64,000 nt of DNA from Episyrphus balteatus (taxonomy: Eukaryota > Arthropoda > Insecta > Diptera > Syrphidae): positions 9,297,328-9,361,327 of the forward strand of contig NC_079138.1 of NCBI RefSeq assembly GCF_945859705.1, in the 5' to 3' direction. Below the pieces are notes generated by a model. That model did not search any database. It saw only the letters and a list, made by a program, of their open reading frames with translations, and was not told where the DNA came from. Position numbers and translations under genes: made by a program. Below, in pieces: positions 46,168 to 57,198 of this stretch (position 1 is its first letter; each line of letters starts with the position of its first letter).

Positions 46168-48067
46168 GGTAGGTAGGTAGAGATGGCGGTCAAGGCAAAC
46201 CATGTTTGATTGACCCAATTAGCGCAGTATGCGCCGTTTTGATACCAAAACTTATGAAACCTGTGAGTGATAATTGGATTTATTTGAAATACATTTTTTA
46301 ATTGGTTTTTTAAAAAAGGGAAAAACAAGTGTTAGGCAGTCCTAAATCCACTTTGTTGCATTTAGGAACGAGATCAAGTCTTTGATCTTTGATTCTGAGA
46401 TGTTATCTATGACATTAAAGAATTCGCTCCCCAGAGAGAGTGCTCTATTCCTAGCAAGGGCGGGACATTGACATAGGAAATGGTAGACCGTTTCTTTTTC
46501 TTGCTGGTCCAAGCAGCTGCGACAGTAGGTATTGTGCGGTATACCCAACTTTGCTGCATGTTCCCCTATCGGCCAATGTCCTGTACACACCGCAACGATT
46601 CTGCTAATATCTTTTCTGGGTCTAGAGATTAGGTCATATGTTTTGGATTTATTATAGGTGGGCCAGATTTTTCTGGATATGACGCAGCTAGTCAAGTTGT
46701 GCCACCTATTGTTAGCTTTTGTTAGGTATTTTAAGAAGATATCGCCCTTCATGACTCCTATGGGAATGTTGACTATTTCTGCTAGTGACTCATGAAGGGC
46801 TGATCCTTGCCTGGCCAGTTCATCCGCCTTTTCATTGCCTTCAAAACCACTGTGACCTGGGATCCAGATGAGAGTGATTGTGAGGCTTTCACTCAGCAAT
46901 GAGAGTTCCTCTCTGCACTGCTGAACCAATTTGGAGGATGTCGTGACCGAAGCAATTGCTTTTATAGCTGCCTGACTATCTGTTAGTATAGCTATATTTT
47001 GGTTTTGATTTGGATATACTCTAAGTAATTTGCAAGCTTCTTTAATTGCCAGCAATTCCGCTTGGAATACACTTGCAAAGTTTGGTAGTCGAAAGGATTT
47101 TGAGATATTGAGGGATTCATAGTAGACACCCGAACCGACCCCACAGTCCATTTTTGAGCCATCAGTGAAAATGCAGGTGTCGAAGCCTCTCGTCACAATG
47201 CCCTCTTCCCAGTCTGATCTCGACGGGAAGCTGACCTTGCAATTCATTACAGTATTCAAAATAGGGGTGCAGTAGTCCGTGGGTGTCAGAAGCATATCCG
47301 ATGGTATTAAATTTGTTGTGTCACTGTGACCAAAAGATTTTGCCTTCCAACTACCTGTTTCTTTTAGCCTTAAAACGCTACAAGAGACCTGGTATTTGAT
47401 ATGAAGGTCTATGGGTAAGAGGTGCAAGAGAACGTTTAGAGCCTCCGTGGGGCACGACCGGAGGGCTCCAGTCGTCCCTACGCTTGCTGTTCTCTGGATT
47501 TTCTTAAGTTTGTTGATGTTATAAGCTTTACTGAGTGCAGGCCACCAAACAATGGCGCCGTAGGTAAGAATGGGTCGTACAACCGCTGTGTAAGTCCATA
47601 GAATCATTTTTGATTTAAGACCCCATTTTTTCCCAAAGGTTTTACTGCAGGCATAGAAAGCAATGCTCGCTTTTCTAACTCGCTCTTCTATATTAAGCTT
47701 CCAGCTCAGTTTAGTGTCCAAAATTACACCTAAAAATTTGGCGCTAGAAGAAAGTGATAAGATTTGGCCGTTGAGCTGAGGTAGAGGGAAGACAGGGATT
47801 TTGGTTTTAGTTGTAAAAAGCATCAGTTCCGTTTTACTTTGATTAACTCCTAGGCCACAGCTTGTAGCCCAGTTGCTAACTTTTCTCAAAGCCGTGTCAG
47901 TCATTTCACTGATCACAGGTAAAAACTTTCCTGATACAAGTACAACCAGATCATCCGCATATGCCACTGCCTTCACTCCACTTCTCTCAAGCTTCACGAG
48001 GATATTGTTCATGACAAGGAGCCATAACAGTGGGGAAAGAACGCCACCCTGAGGCGTACCCCTATTA
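46168..48067 (-). mobile_element. 5'-truncated non-LTR retrotransposon (LOA/I-like) with 9-bp target duplication
   Basis: Flanked by AAAGGACTA at 46159-46167 and 48068-48076. The paralogous empty site 'taatttaaaggactac' near 8550 proves both borders. The minus-strand 3' end consists of TACC repeats rather than poly(A). The 5' end is cut in the reverse transcriptase, typical of target-primed reverse transcription. It lies within the right arm of the long-inverted-repeat element, so it inserted after that element. Confidence 0.93.
46342..48066 (-). pseudogene. Non-LTR ORF2 C-terminal part: reverse transcriptase, RNase H, zinc motif
   Basis: The open frame nominally starts at 48120 in flanking host-side sequence; element-coded residues begin just before RGTPQGGVLSPLLW. 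In order: RT palm with YADD in KAVAYADDLVVLV; an RT thumb region; RNase H with IFTDGSKMDCGVGSG, QAELLAIKEA, LTDSQAAIKA and IPGHSGFEGNEKADELA, giving the acidic active-site residues and the WIPGHSG motif; then a C-terminal Cys/His cluster (CRSCLDQQ ... YHFLCQCPAL). RT followed by RNase H indicates the I/LOA/R1-related group, and QGGVLSPLLW favours LOA. The endonuclease, ORF1 and the N-terminal RT are missing, so it is dead although the remaining 570-odd codons are intact, implying a young insertion. Confidence 0.92.
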
Positions 48068-50628
48068 AAAGGACTACAATAATATTTTATTTTCTTAGCC
48101 AATACTCGCACCGTTTGCAAAATAATAAGGCGAGAGTTTGCTAAACAAAAAAACGACTTTGACTTAATATTACTTATTTTTTATTTGTTTCAACAAAAAG
48201 ATTGTGCACTAAATTGATAGAAAATGTTGTAATGAACAATTCATTGCTTTATTTTTTGCCGTAGGACATTCTGAAGTCGAGTTATTCCCAAAAAACGATA
48301 TTTTTGGGTGTTTTCGCACCGGTTTTGCATGCGTTCATTTATCAATAGCTCGGCCATCTTTGGTGATACAGAGCTACATGAACAGGGCTACAAAATAGGT
48401 TGGAAAAATGTCAATTATGATATAAGCTTTTTTCGAAATAATGACAAAAATGTGTTTTTTAACAACAAGAATTTGACTTTAAATGGTTGCCATCTTATAT
48501 TTACTCACTCAAATACAATGAAATTACATACAACGATAGAAAATATTATAAGGAAGAGAATGTATGTTTATTTTTTGGTCTACGATAATCTGGAGCAAAG
48601 ATATTAGCTTAGAAGTAAAATATCCTAAAAAATGCATTTTTGTGAATAACTCCGCTAAAAAGAATGATCAGGTGGTGAGAAATTGGGTTTAAGCCTTTTA
48701 AATATACCCCTATCGATCCATGAAATAAAAACTGACAGTGCCTCTCATCGCAAGGTGAGGCCCTTTTTTCCGACGCTTTGACTGGAGTATATACCTACCA
48801 CGCAACACCAGATACCATACATTGCGAACGTGCGAGAGATCCATTTCCTGTATCCTCTCATTTTCGCAAAAAAAAAAATACAACACTTTGCATGCGCGAT
48901 GAGCTTGCCTGGCGCCAATCCTTTTTTATGGAAAAACCTATGTACAATCAATATGTAGAATATAGATACCTAAGTTCATCTTATTCTTTATACCACCAAA
49001 CAACCACTCGACAGAGCGAGTGCGAGAGATCATGTAGAAACAAAATAGAAGATAATAAAGAGAGAGAGATACAACTAGCGCCAGCGGAATTTGTTTAAAC
49101 TACAAATTCCAATACATACGCATTCCATGAATTTCTGAGGAAAAAAATGGAAAGTAGACTCTTTTTCAAAAATTAATTGTAAGAAAACTATTATAGCAAT
49201 TCTTGTTTTCTAACTTGATATTGATAGAAAAAATAATGAAAAAAAATAAAAAAAATATAACAAAAAATCTAAAAATTCTGGTTTCTTAGTACAGTTTATT
49301 GTTTTTGGGACTACTTATAAAGCGATTGGAGGGTTACAAAATAATATTTTCCAACAAAATATAGCTTTACTTTACATAGTCAATAAACTAAGCTTTTAAA
49401 TAAAATAAAAATCAAAATCATACTTTGAAAAACAAAGAAATTAAACCACTTTGTTTTAAAAAAGTTAAGAAAAAATGACTTTTTAACTTTTTTTTGTTGT
49501 TTAAGACCTTAAAAATAATATAAATTTCTTTAACTAATCAATGTGTTAGTATTTGAGTTGAGGTACTTATTTCTTTTTATTTCGATGAATTTTATTAATA
49601 ATTGCAGAAGTTACACATGTTCAAACATTCTAACATAAGGAAAAATAGCTTCAGTTTCGATTAATTTTTTTCTATGAAAAAATACATTTTTAGTTTTTCA
49701 AAATAGTTTTACTCCATAGTTTGATTCAATCTCAATCCAAAATAGAAATAAAAAAAATAAAAATTTTAGTCTAACTAAGAAACAAACCAATGTCTTTCAG
49801 GGTTTCAGGTCGTTCTAAAACAACGAAAATTTTATCATGTTTTGTTCTCTCTTCATTACAAGTGCACAAATTTGGAAATTGTAGGGATGAAGATATTTAG
49901 CCTTGTTTATTATCTAAATAATAAAATTTATTTCATTCAATTATCTTTAAAAATGTGAAAGTTATGCACCGATTTGTAAACGATAGCCCGATTTTTACGT
50001 GGTCCACTCAGCCTTAATCCAATACGGTATCACTTAATTGTATCCTTATTTAAGTCTGAATGTTAAAAAATAATTGACGAATTGTTAATGTTTCATAAAT
50101 TAATTTATCAACAAGTCCAGCTACGTAAAAACAGAATATAAAGAGGTTTTTTTTAGAAAAAAGCCGTTTTGGTTTTTTGTTAATTTCTCGAATCTGGTTT
50201 TCTGTTTCTGTTTAAAAATAAATAAAAGCATCGAATTTTAATTTTAAATTAGTACTTTATTACATGAAATTTTGAAAAAAAGTAGTTTGAAATTTTTTTT
50301 TTCCAATTTTTTTTTCAAAATTTTGTTTTTAAAAATTAAATTTTCAAAAACTGTGCCATAAAATGGCTTTGTTTACAAATTTTGTAAAAGACTAATGTTT
50401 TGGCTTTAATAAAAAAAAGTATAGCACGTTAATGTAAGTATAACCGTTAATTTTTAATAATTTTTTTTCCAAATTAAGTCAATTTTTTTAAATTGCCCCT
50501 CCCCGCTACACGAAGGGGAATAGACCCCCCCTCTCATAAGATTTTTTTTTTATCTTGACCTAACCTACACGCTCTAGCTTTTTGGCACATTACTCCTGAA
50601 TCACCCTGTATATCACCTAAAGCGAGTG

Positions 50629-50785
50629 CAAAGCCTTGCTTGCGTCGCCTGTAGTTTGGACAACAAATATGTACGTCTTCTCTGGATCGGACGAGATGAA
50701 CATCCGCATGTGGAAGGCCAGAGCATCGAAAAAACTTGGCTTGGTCAGACCACTTGAACGATCCAACTTTAACTACCAGAATACT
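50629..50785 (+). pseudogene. DCAF13/Sof1 fragment, unit 5
   Basis: Same lesions as the other copies, plus a private change turning 'tcggaaaaac' into 'tcgaaaaaac'. Confidence 0.75.
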
Positions 50786-51313
50786 TAGAGAAAATGAGTA
50801 TACGAGTCCATGGGATATGGAACCCATCGATGAAAATAGTTTCTGGAGTTGATGCAAAATATAAAAGCTTGTAAGTCAAAATAGATGCAAGATTAATAAT
50901 TGAATCTTATTGATTAAATTTGATACACTCCTTTTTGGATATCTGACAAGTAAAGAATCAGCGTATTGGATACATGTATAAAGGTCATAAAATTCCACCA
51001 CAACCTAAAAATTCCGAACACCTCCTGTTAATACTCAGAATCCAGCATAGTTAACACCTCCACAGCAACAGCAAGAGCATCAAAAACAGATCAATCTAAA
51101 TCAAACAATTATCTTGCAAAGTGCCGGAAGATTAAAGGACGCGTACGCTATCGACATTCAATCCCAGTACAAAGAAACGAGCACAAAGCTGATATTTTCG
51201 TTTGTTATTCCATAATTTATAAATAATGATTTTATTTATAAATAAATTAAAAAATAAACAAAAACAAAATATTTCATTGAAAATTTGTTTAGATTATTAT
51301 TTAGAATTGTTGT

Positions 51314-51825
51314 CGGCGGAAAGCAAAATTGTTCTAAATCCACTGCTTACCTAAAATGAGATAATGATGCAATTTTAGTAATATGAGGGTGCTCTTTCCG
51401 AATTTGAAAATCGTTTTTGTCTAAGAAATTTCTTCAGCAGATAATATAATTTAATGGGACATCACATTATAAAAACAGCCAAGCAGCCTTCTGAAAATGA
51501 GACCCGAGTATTCTTGATTGTTCTAAGTCCCATCATATTTTCTTCTAAGTCCACTTTTTATTTAAGGAAAGTGCGTACTTGTATAGGAATTGTTCTATAA
51601 ATCCAAGTTTGGGTTCTTAGTTTTTAAAAATATTAAAAAATAGTATTTATTTACTAATGAAGAAAGTTTGTATCGTTTCTTCAAAAGGAAAGACCAAACT
51701 TTATAAAAAACATAACTTGAACTACCGAGGAGCAAAAAAATATCACTCTCAATCAATTTGAAACTTAAAAATCGCTCCCTGTTAAATTTGCTTTTTGTGA
51801 CTTAGAACAATTTTGCTTTCCGCCG
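51314..51825. mobile_element. 512-bp MITE with CGGCGGAAAGC ends, unit 5
   Basis: Same ends as the other copies. Confidence 0.75.
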
Positions 51826-51826
51826 C

Positions 51827-52112
51827 TTATATGTGGTCATCATAATCCAAATACGTAACCATATGATCAATGGTATCTGAATCAACGAAATCCTTATCAC
51901 GCCTTTCAGCTTTATTCCAAAGTAGAATTGGACAAGTTCTCGTATTGCACGGGTCCGAACCTATAAATACGTAGCAATACGAAAAAAATAAACAATTTCC
52001 AAACACCAAACATGGCATAAATTCAAAAAAAATGTTTACCGATGTTTCATGTTCGCTTACTTGTGATGGTTCCCATATTAATCTGTCTTCATTTTCAAAA
52101 GAAAACATAAAA
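51827..52112 (-). pseudogene. ELM2/SANT (MIER-like) fragment, unit 5
   Basis: It has the 6-bp loss seen in units 2 and 3 although most other variants group it with unit 4. Confidence 0.5.
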
Positions 52113-52266
52113 CTAATCAAAATAAACTCTGAATGAATTTTTAGCTGACAATCAAATTTAATTTTCCGTGTTAACTTCTGATTAACTTTATTCAATAAAT
52201 TAAATATTCACCTATATTTACAAAACAAAAAATTTAAACGTATCATTACTTGACTTGGCCTTCTCG

Positions 52267-54881
52267 TTAGCACCATGAAAAAAATGGGCTTTTTTATTGG
52301 AAGCGCTGGGTAAACGAGGTTAATCTGCTTTTCGGTTCACTTCTGAAAAATTAAATAAAAATTTTACTAAATACTTGAATTTTGAAAAGAAGAAAAAGGA
52401 AACAAAAATTTACTTTTCAATGACCACTGCTGGCATTTGGACTAGTTGAACGGGAGATTTACCGTCCTTGAGGCTTGAGTTAAATTTAAAATTTTTCCCC
52501 GCATAACAGACATTTGACGTTAATACAATTTTCTATCGAATCCTTTGTCTTGCTAAAATTTTTTCATTTTGAAATAAAGCCAAAAAAAATTTGTAATTTA
52601 ACTTATTGATAACAAAATAAATTAAATTCATCCAAACCTTAAACTAATACATTGCACAGTTCCTCTACAAAATTCATATCGGATAACGAAGGAAGGACAA
52701 GTTGTTTGGTTTCTTCACTAAAAGGCAACCACGCGTAATGGTATGGATATGCACGCCATGAATCTGAATGTTTAAATGGAAATGTAAAAGCCAGTCCATT
52801 TTAATGGATATATATATATATAAATTACTAGCTGACCCGGCGGACTTCGTTCCGCCTTTCCAAGTATTTGTTTTCAAATTTTAGCCCTGTAATGTGTTAA
52901 ACTTTTTCCGGTTCACTCGGTTCGGTTGATATGTGGAGCACAAATAAATTGACTACAGCGCAACCTACAGGGTCCAATTATAACACAAAACCTGTCTGGG
53001 GCAAACCTTATCACACACACAAAATTTCACAAAAAATATCCAGTCATTCGACCCCAAATACGGATTTTGAATTAAACTTGACAACAGCGCCACCTACCGG
53101 GTCCAATTTTAACACAATACCTGTCTCAGATGGACCTTATCGCACACACAAAATTTCACAAAAATCTATTCAGTCTTTCGACCCCAAATATGGAATTTGC
53201 ATATACATAACTTGACAGCAGCGCCACCTACCGGGTCCAATTATAACACAAAACCTGTCTCGGATAGACCTTATCGCATACACAAAATTTCACAAAAATC
53301 TGTTCAGTCATTCGACCCCAAATACGGAATTTGCATATGAATTAACAACAGCGCCACCTACCGGGTCCAATTATAACACAAAACCTGTCTCGGATGGACC
53401 TTATCGCACACACAAAATTTCACAAAAATCTGTTCAGTCATTCGACCCCAAATACGGAATTTGCATATAACTTGTCAACAGCGCCACCTACTGGGTCCAA
53501 TTATAACACAAAACCTGTCTCGGATAGACCTTATCGCATACACAAAATTTCACAAAAATCTGTTCAGTCATTCGACCCCAAATACGGAATTTGCATATAA
53601 ATTGACAACAGCGCCACCTACCGGGTCCTATTATAACACAATACCTGTCTCAGATGGACCTTATCGCACACACAAAATTTCACAAAAATCTATTCAGTCT
53701 CTCGACCCCAAATATGGAATTTGCATATACATAACTTGACAACAGCGCCACCTACCGGGTCCAATTATAACGCAAAACCTGTCTCGGATAGACCTTATCG
53801 CATACACAAAATTTCACAAAAATCTGTTCAGTCATTCGACCCCAAATACGGAATTTGCATATAACTTGTCAACAGCGCCACCTACTGGGTCCAATTATAA
53901 AACAAAACCTGTCTCGGATGGACCTTATCACCCCCACCAAATTTCAGAAAAATCTATCAAGTCGTTTAGAAGGAGTAGGGTCACAAACAAACGCACAGGA
54001 GAATTATATATATAGGTAAGAGATATAAATTAAAATATTATTAATAGCGGCGATTTTAATTTCTGGCAATTGAACAACATTCCAATTATTTGTGTTATCT
54101 GGATTAAGATATTGCTTTATCAGTTAGAGATGTAACTCCATCAGTTCTCGATGACTCGGTTGGGATAATCTCAGTTGTTCTTGTTGGCATAACAGTATCA
54201 TTAACTTGTTTAACAATTTTTGGTTGATCATATTTTACTAGCCAATTATCGTTCCCACGATATGTGTTTCTTATGATTTGTAGTCTAAGAGAAATAATCT
54301 TTCAAATTGTAATTGAAAAGATTTAGCTAGGACAGATGTTAGAGCTTTGTTTTCAAAACGTCGTAGGCAGTAATCAGCCCCCTGTAGTTTTGCACGAATA
54401 TTTGAAATGATCCTTTCTAAAAAATTAATAATTAACATAACATTTTCTATACAAAAACAATTTAGGGTTGAAAAACTAACTTTCAAAGGAAAGCTCATTC
54501 AATTAAATCTTGTGATGGGAAGTCTTCATTGATTTGTTTTTTTTTTTTTTTAGTTTCGCTTTTCGTCTATCGATTCGGGCATAATTAAATGTCTCGGCAA
54601 CCAAACGAACTATTCGTGTATTCGGTACAACGCCTAATTGTATTTTTTGGTCAACTTGACTTGCTCCAGCTTCCGAGAGATATCTGAAACAAAATAATAA
54701 CAAGTTATCAGAGATTGTATTATTTAGTAAAATGATTTAAATCCTTACCCTTGATCCGGAATTAAACAAGCACGTCCAAAACAACACAGTTTGTGCATCC
54801 ATTTTGTCGTTTTGGATTCATTTGTCCATATGGCTCTTCGTTTTTGGGTTTGAATACTGCCACTACTTTCTGTTTGAAGTT
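52267..54881 (-). pseudogene. PI4K2: PI4K2 pseudogene, unit 5
   Basis: Same exon set and lesions as unit 1, interrupted at 52801-54036 by the mobile element. Confidence 0.9.
52801..54036. mobile_element. (TA)n-bounded element with eight 130-bp repeats, unit 5
   Basis: Eight monomers as in unit 4. Private 4-bp insertion (GTAA type) in the right (TA) tract. Confidence 0.8.
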
Positions 54882-55782
54882 CTGAAAAAGTTTTATGTTA
54901 TTTGATATGCATTATATTTAGATATGTTTGCAAGTCAATGTATTAGGTATATTTTAATGTAGATGACACAACTTCCTTTTAACTAGAAATCATTTAAATA
55001 TTCTAAAAGTTTTGAGACTTATTGGCCTGGTCAGACCATGTGAATACCTTTCAGAATACCTTGAAGGAGAAATACGCTGCCCATCCACAAATCATACGAA
55101 TCTACCTCAATGCGAATATACAAATCTGCTGGATGATCGAGATTCGAGACTCTTTAGTCCTTACACAGTAATATAAAACTCTCCTACAACTCTATCGTCG
55201 TTGTTGAAGCGCAACAAATAGGAACTTATCTCAGCCTTCATGCTTTCTTGCATAGCCAGAAGGCATTGATAATATTTGCTCAGGGAATATTATATTGTTG
55301 CTAAAAAAAAATATACTATTTTATGTATACTACATAGAAGGAGGGGGTAAGGGTTGTGAAAGGAACAACTTACATCCCTTAACGATTTAATAGATTCAAT
55401 CCATTGCGTTCGCTTAACGGACTCAGGAAGATAATGTCATCGTCTTAGTGGTAGACTTATCGTCTATTCTAAAAACTTAGTTGGGTGAAACCCAGACCAG
55501 GTGGGACTCGAGATAGACACTTTAGTTCATCGACATACAAATTGTATCGTTGTTACTGTAGATTTGATCTTATTCGACCACGCGAAAATGTTGATGTATC
55601 CTCTTCGAAGAAAACAGCAACAAATTCTCCTCTAATATAATGGTTTAGAGGGTTTTTCATGGACGTAATGTTTCCAGAACATTATGTTGTATAGTTTGAT
55701 GAATTTTTCTATTGGTTTTGGTAAAAAATTTTTTTTCCTCAAGAATTTGTTTCTTTACTTTGTTTGTTTATTATTACTGACA

Positions 55783-56115
55783 AATGTCACTTAAATGTTA
55801 AATCGATAAGTATTACCAACTGCAAGAAAAATAAACTCTTTTTTTTCACGAGAAGGTGTCGCCAACGTATGTGTGTGGAAGCTTTTCACTTTTTCACTTT
55901 TTGGAATTTTTTTAAAAAGTGCCCATTGTAGTTATGGCTTTAAAGGCTTAACTACATTGGCCACTTTTTGAAAAAATTTCAAAAAGTGGAAAAGTGAAAA
56001 GCTTTACAAAAAGTGAAAAGCTTTTACACACATACCGTAGCGACATCTTCTCGCGAAAAAGAGTTCATTCAATTTTTTTTTGGAGCTGGTAACACTTATG
56101 AATTTAAGTGACATT
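55783..56115. repeat. Imperfect hairpin, unit 5
   Basis: Stem arrangement as in unit 4, with a 'gagaaggtgtcgc' substitution in the left arm. Confidence 0.8.
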
Positions 56116-56117
56116 AA

Positions 56118-56305
56118 TGGCGTCTGGCAATCTGGAAGCAAAAAAAAGCAATCTGAAAGCGTTCAATTGGGCAAAACTGACAGTTCTGATTGTGAAAAAA
56201 AGAGAATTTCTCTTCTGGTTTTAAAAACAGAATCAGAAGCAGAATCACTCAAACATTCATAGAGCAGCACAAATGTTTGCAGCATAAAAACAAATGAAAT
56301 TTGAA
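56118..56305. mobile_element. 336-bp MITE, right part deleted, unit 5
   Basis: The left end is altered ('ggcgtctggcaatctgg', missing the 'tttttaat' stretch) and the sequence jumps from 'aaatttg' to 'aacagg' near 56303, losing the right inverted repeat. Confidence 0.65.
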
Positions 56306-56422
56306 CAGGACGGGACAGCACAGTTTCGTGAGAAACGTCAGATCATGATCAAGAGATAAATAAACCAGTTTAAAAAAAAAAAACAAGAATACAAAAAAAA
56401 ACTCGTTTGTCCTATTCCATAT

Positions 56423-56500
56423 TACTCCAGTCAAAGCGTCATTTGACCTTGCGATGAGAGGCACTGTCTGTTTTTATTTCATGGATCGATGGGAATATAT
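56423..56500. mobile_element. Left end of a third long-inverted-repeat element copy
   Basis: The 78 bp starting TACTCCAGTCAAAGCG match the left arm at 44109 and stop at the gypsy 5' LTR. After the gypsy 3' LTR the expected continuation ('ttaaaaggcttaaaccc') is not found. Confidence 0.85.
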
Positions 56501-56599
56501 TGTAACGATGAATTACTGAACTACTTTTAAGATAAAAGTCTGAACACACTACCTACTCCTGCAAAGGTAGAAATGTGAACGGACCTTTAGTAATTAAGA

Positions 56600-56710
56600 A
56601 AAATATCTCATTGAACACATCTAAAAATATCCCACTGAACACATCTAAAAATATCTCACTGAACACATCTCAAAATATCCCACACTGAACACATCTCAAA
56701 ATATCCCACT
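56600..56710 (+). repeat. 23-24-bp tandem repeats in the 5' LTR U3
   Basis: The 'gaacacatct(a/c)aaaatatc(c/t)cac' motif repeats four to five times. Single copies or remnants lie at 62315 and near 63847 in the other LTRs, so copy number differs between family members. Confidence 0.9.
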
Positions 56711-56774
56711 AGACTGGAAGTATGAAGTGCCCTTCCTGGAAAGGAAGTTTCGAGAGACAGGGACGAGACACGAG

Positions 56775-56820
56775 AGCCTTCGAGGACGTTCTCGAGTCTC
56801 GAGATTCCGGTATAAAAGGC
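56775..56820 (+). promoter_or_regulatory. LTR promoter: TATA box with inverted TTC/GAA pentamers upstream
   Basis: TATAAAAGGC starts at 56811. Just upstream lie 'gttctcgagtctcgagattcc' style TTC/GAA blocks; in the 3' LTR and the third LTR these read 'cattctcgaat', an inverted nTTCnnGAAn pair as in heat-shock elements. Transcription would start about 30 bp downstream, near 56840. Regulation by HSF is only a suggestion. Confidence 0.5.
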
Positions 56821-57048
56821 AGCGTAGACACCGACGGGAGACAGTTTAATCTTGAAAGTGAAAGAGTACAGTACAAAGTGAAATAAAGTGTTGCGAATTG
56901 TTAGTAGTAAATAAAGTGATTTAAAAGTGTGTTTGTTTGAGCGAATAATAAAAGTAAATTGAGTTGAAATAAAGTGTGTTCTTATTTGAACGGAAATATA
57001 AGTGGAAATTAAATAAGTTTTATTGTGAACCCGGAATAAAACATTACA

Positions 57049-57068
57049 TTGGTGTCAGAAAAGTGGAA
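57049..57068 (+). other. gypsy primer binding site
   Basis: TTGGTGTCAGAAAAGTGGAA directly follows the LTR. TGGTGTCAGAAGTGGG-type sites are complementary to the 3' end of a tRNA, which I believe is tRNA-Leu (as for mdg3/micropia-type elements), from memory. This copy has two extra A bases within the match, which could weaken priming. Confidence 0.6.
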
Positions 57069-57198
57069 TAAAACTTATTTATTTGTGCGAATCAGATAAT
57101 TTCGCGAATAAAATAAAAAGTGCGCGTGTGTTTTAACAATAAACAAAGTGTAAAACATTTTGAAATAAGTAAAAGTGCTCGCGTTTTGAAAAGTTAAA

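Larger units (their letters stand above)
44109..48789. mobile_element. Complete long-terminal-inverted-repeat element with a nested LINE
   Basis: The ends TACTCCAGTCAAAGCG and CGCTTTGACTGGAGTA begin inverted arms of about 750 bp: left 44109-44858, right 46142-48789 once the LINE (46168-48067) is removed. The flanking sequence is TAT on both sides. Direct unit-unit joins elsewhere in the array (18960, 28440, 36386) show the empty site 'ccatatacctacc', so the duplication is 3-4 bp within ATAT. Without the LINE the element is about 2.77 kb. The interior (44859-46141) holds a (GTCT)n run and AT-rich sequence and encodes nothing recognisable, so it is a foldback-like non-autonomous element. Confidence 0.85.
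48793..56422. repeat. Array unit 5 (about 7.6 kb)
   Basis: It lacks the 1,535-bp segment, like units 3 and 4, and ends in 'tattccatat' followed by the left end of another long-inverted-repeat element (56423). Private features include 'tataggtaag' at about 54011 and a large deletion in the terminal MITE. Confidence 0.95.
56501..57048 (+). repeat. gypsy 5' LTR (548 bp)
   Basis: It begins TGTAACGATGAATTACTGAA and ends GGAATAAAACATTACA. Its U3 contains a tandem array (56600-56710) of about 4-5 copies of a 23-24-bp unit 'aacacatctaaaaatatc.c', of which the 3' LTR has only one. TATAAAAGG at 56811 marks the promoter. The R-U5 part (about 215 bp from 'cagtttaatcttgaaagtg') is identical to the 3' LTR, whereas U3 differs at many positions. 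Confidence 0.95.
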
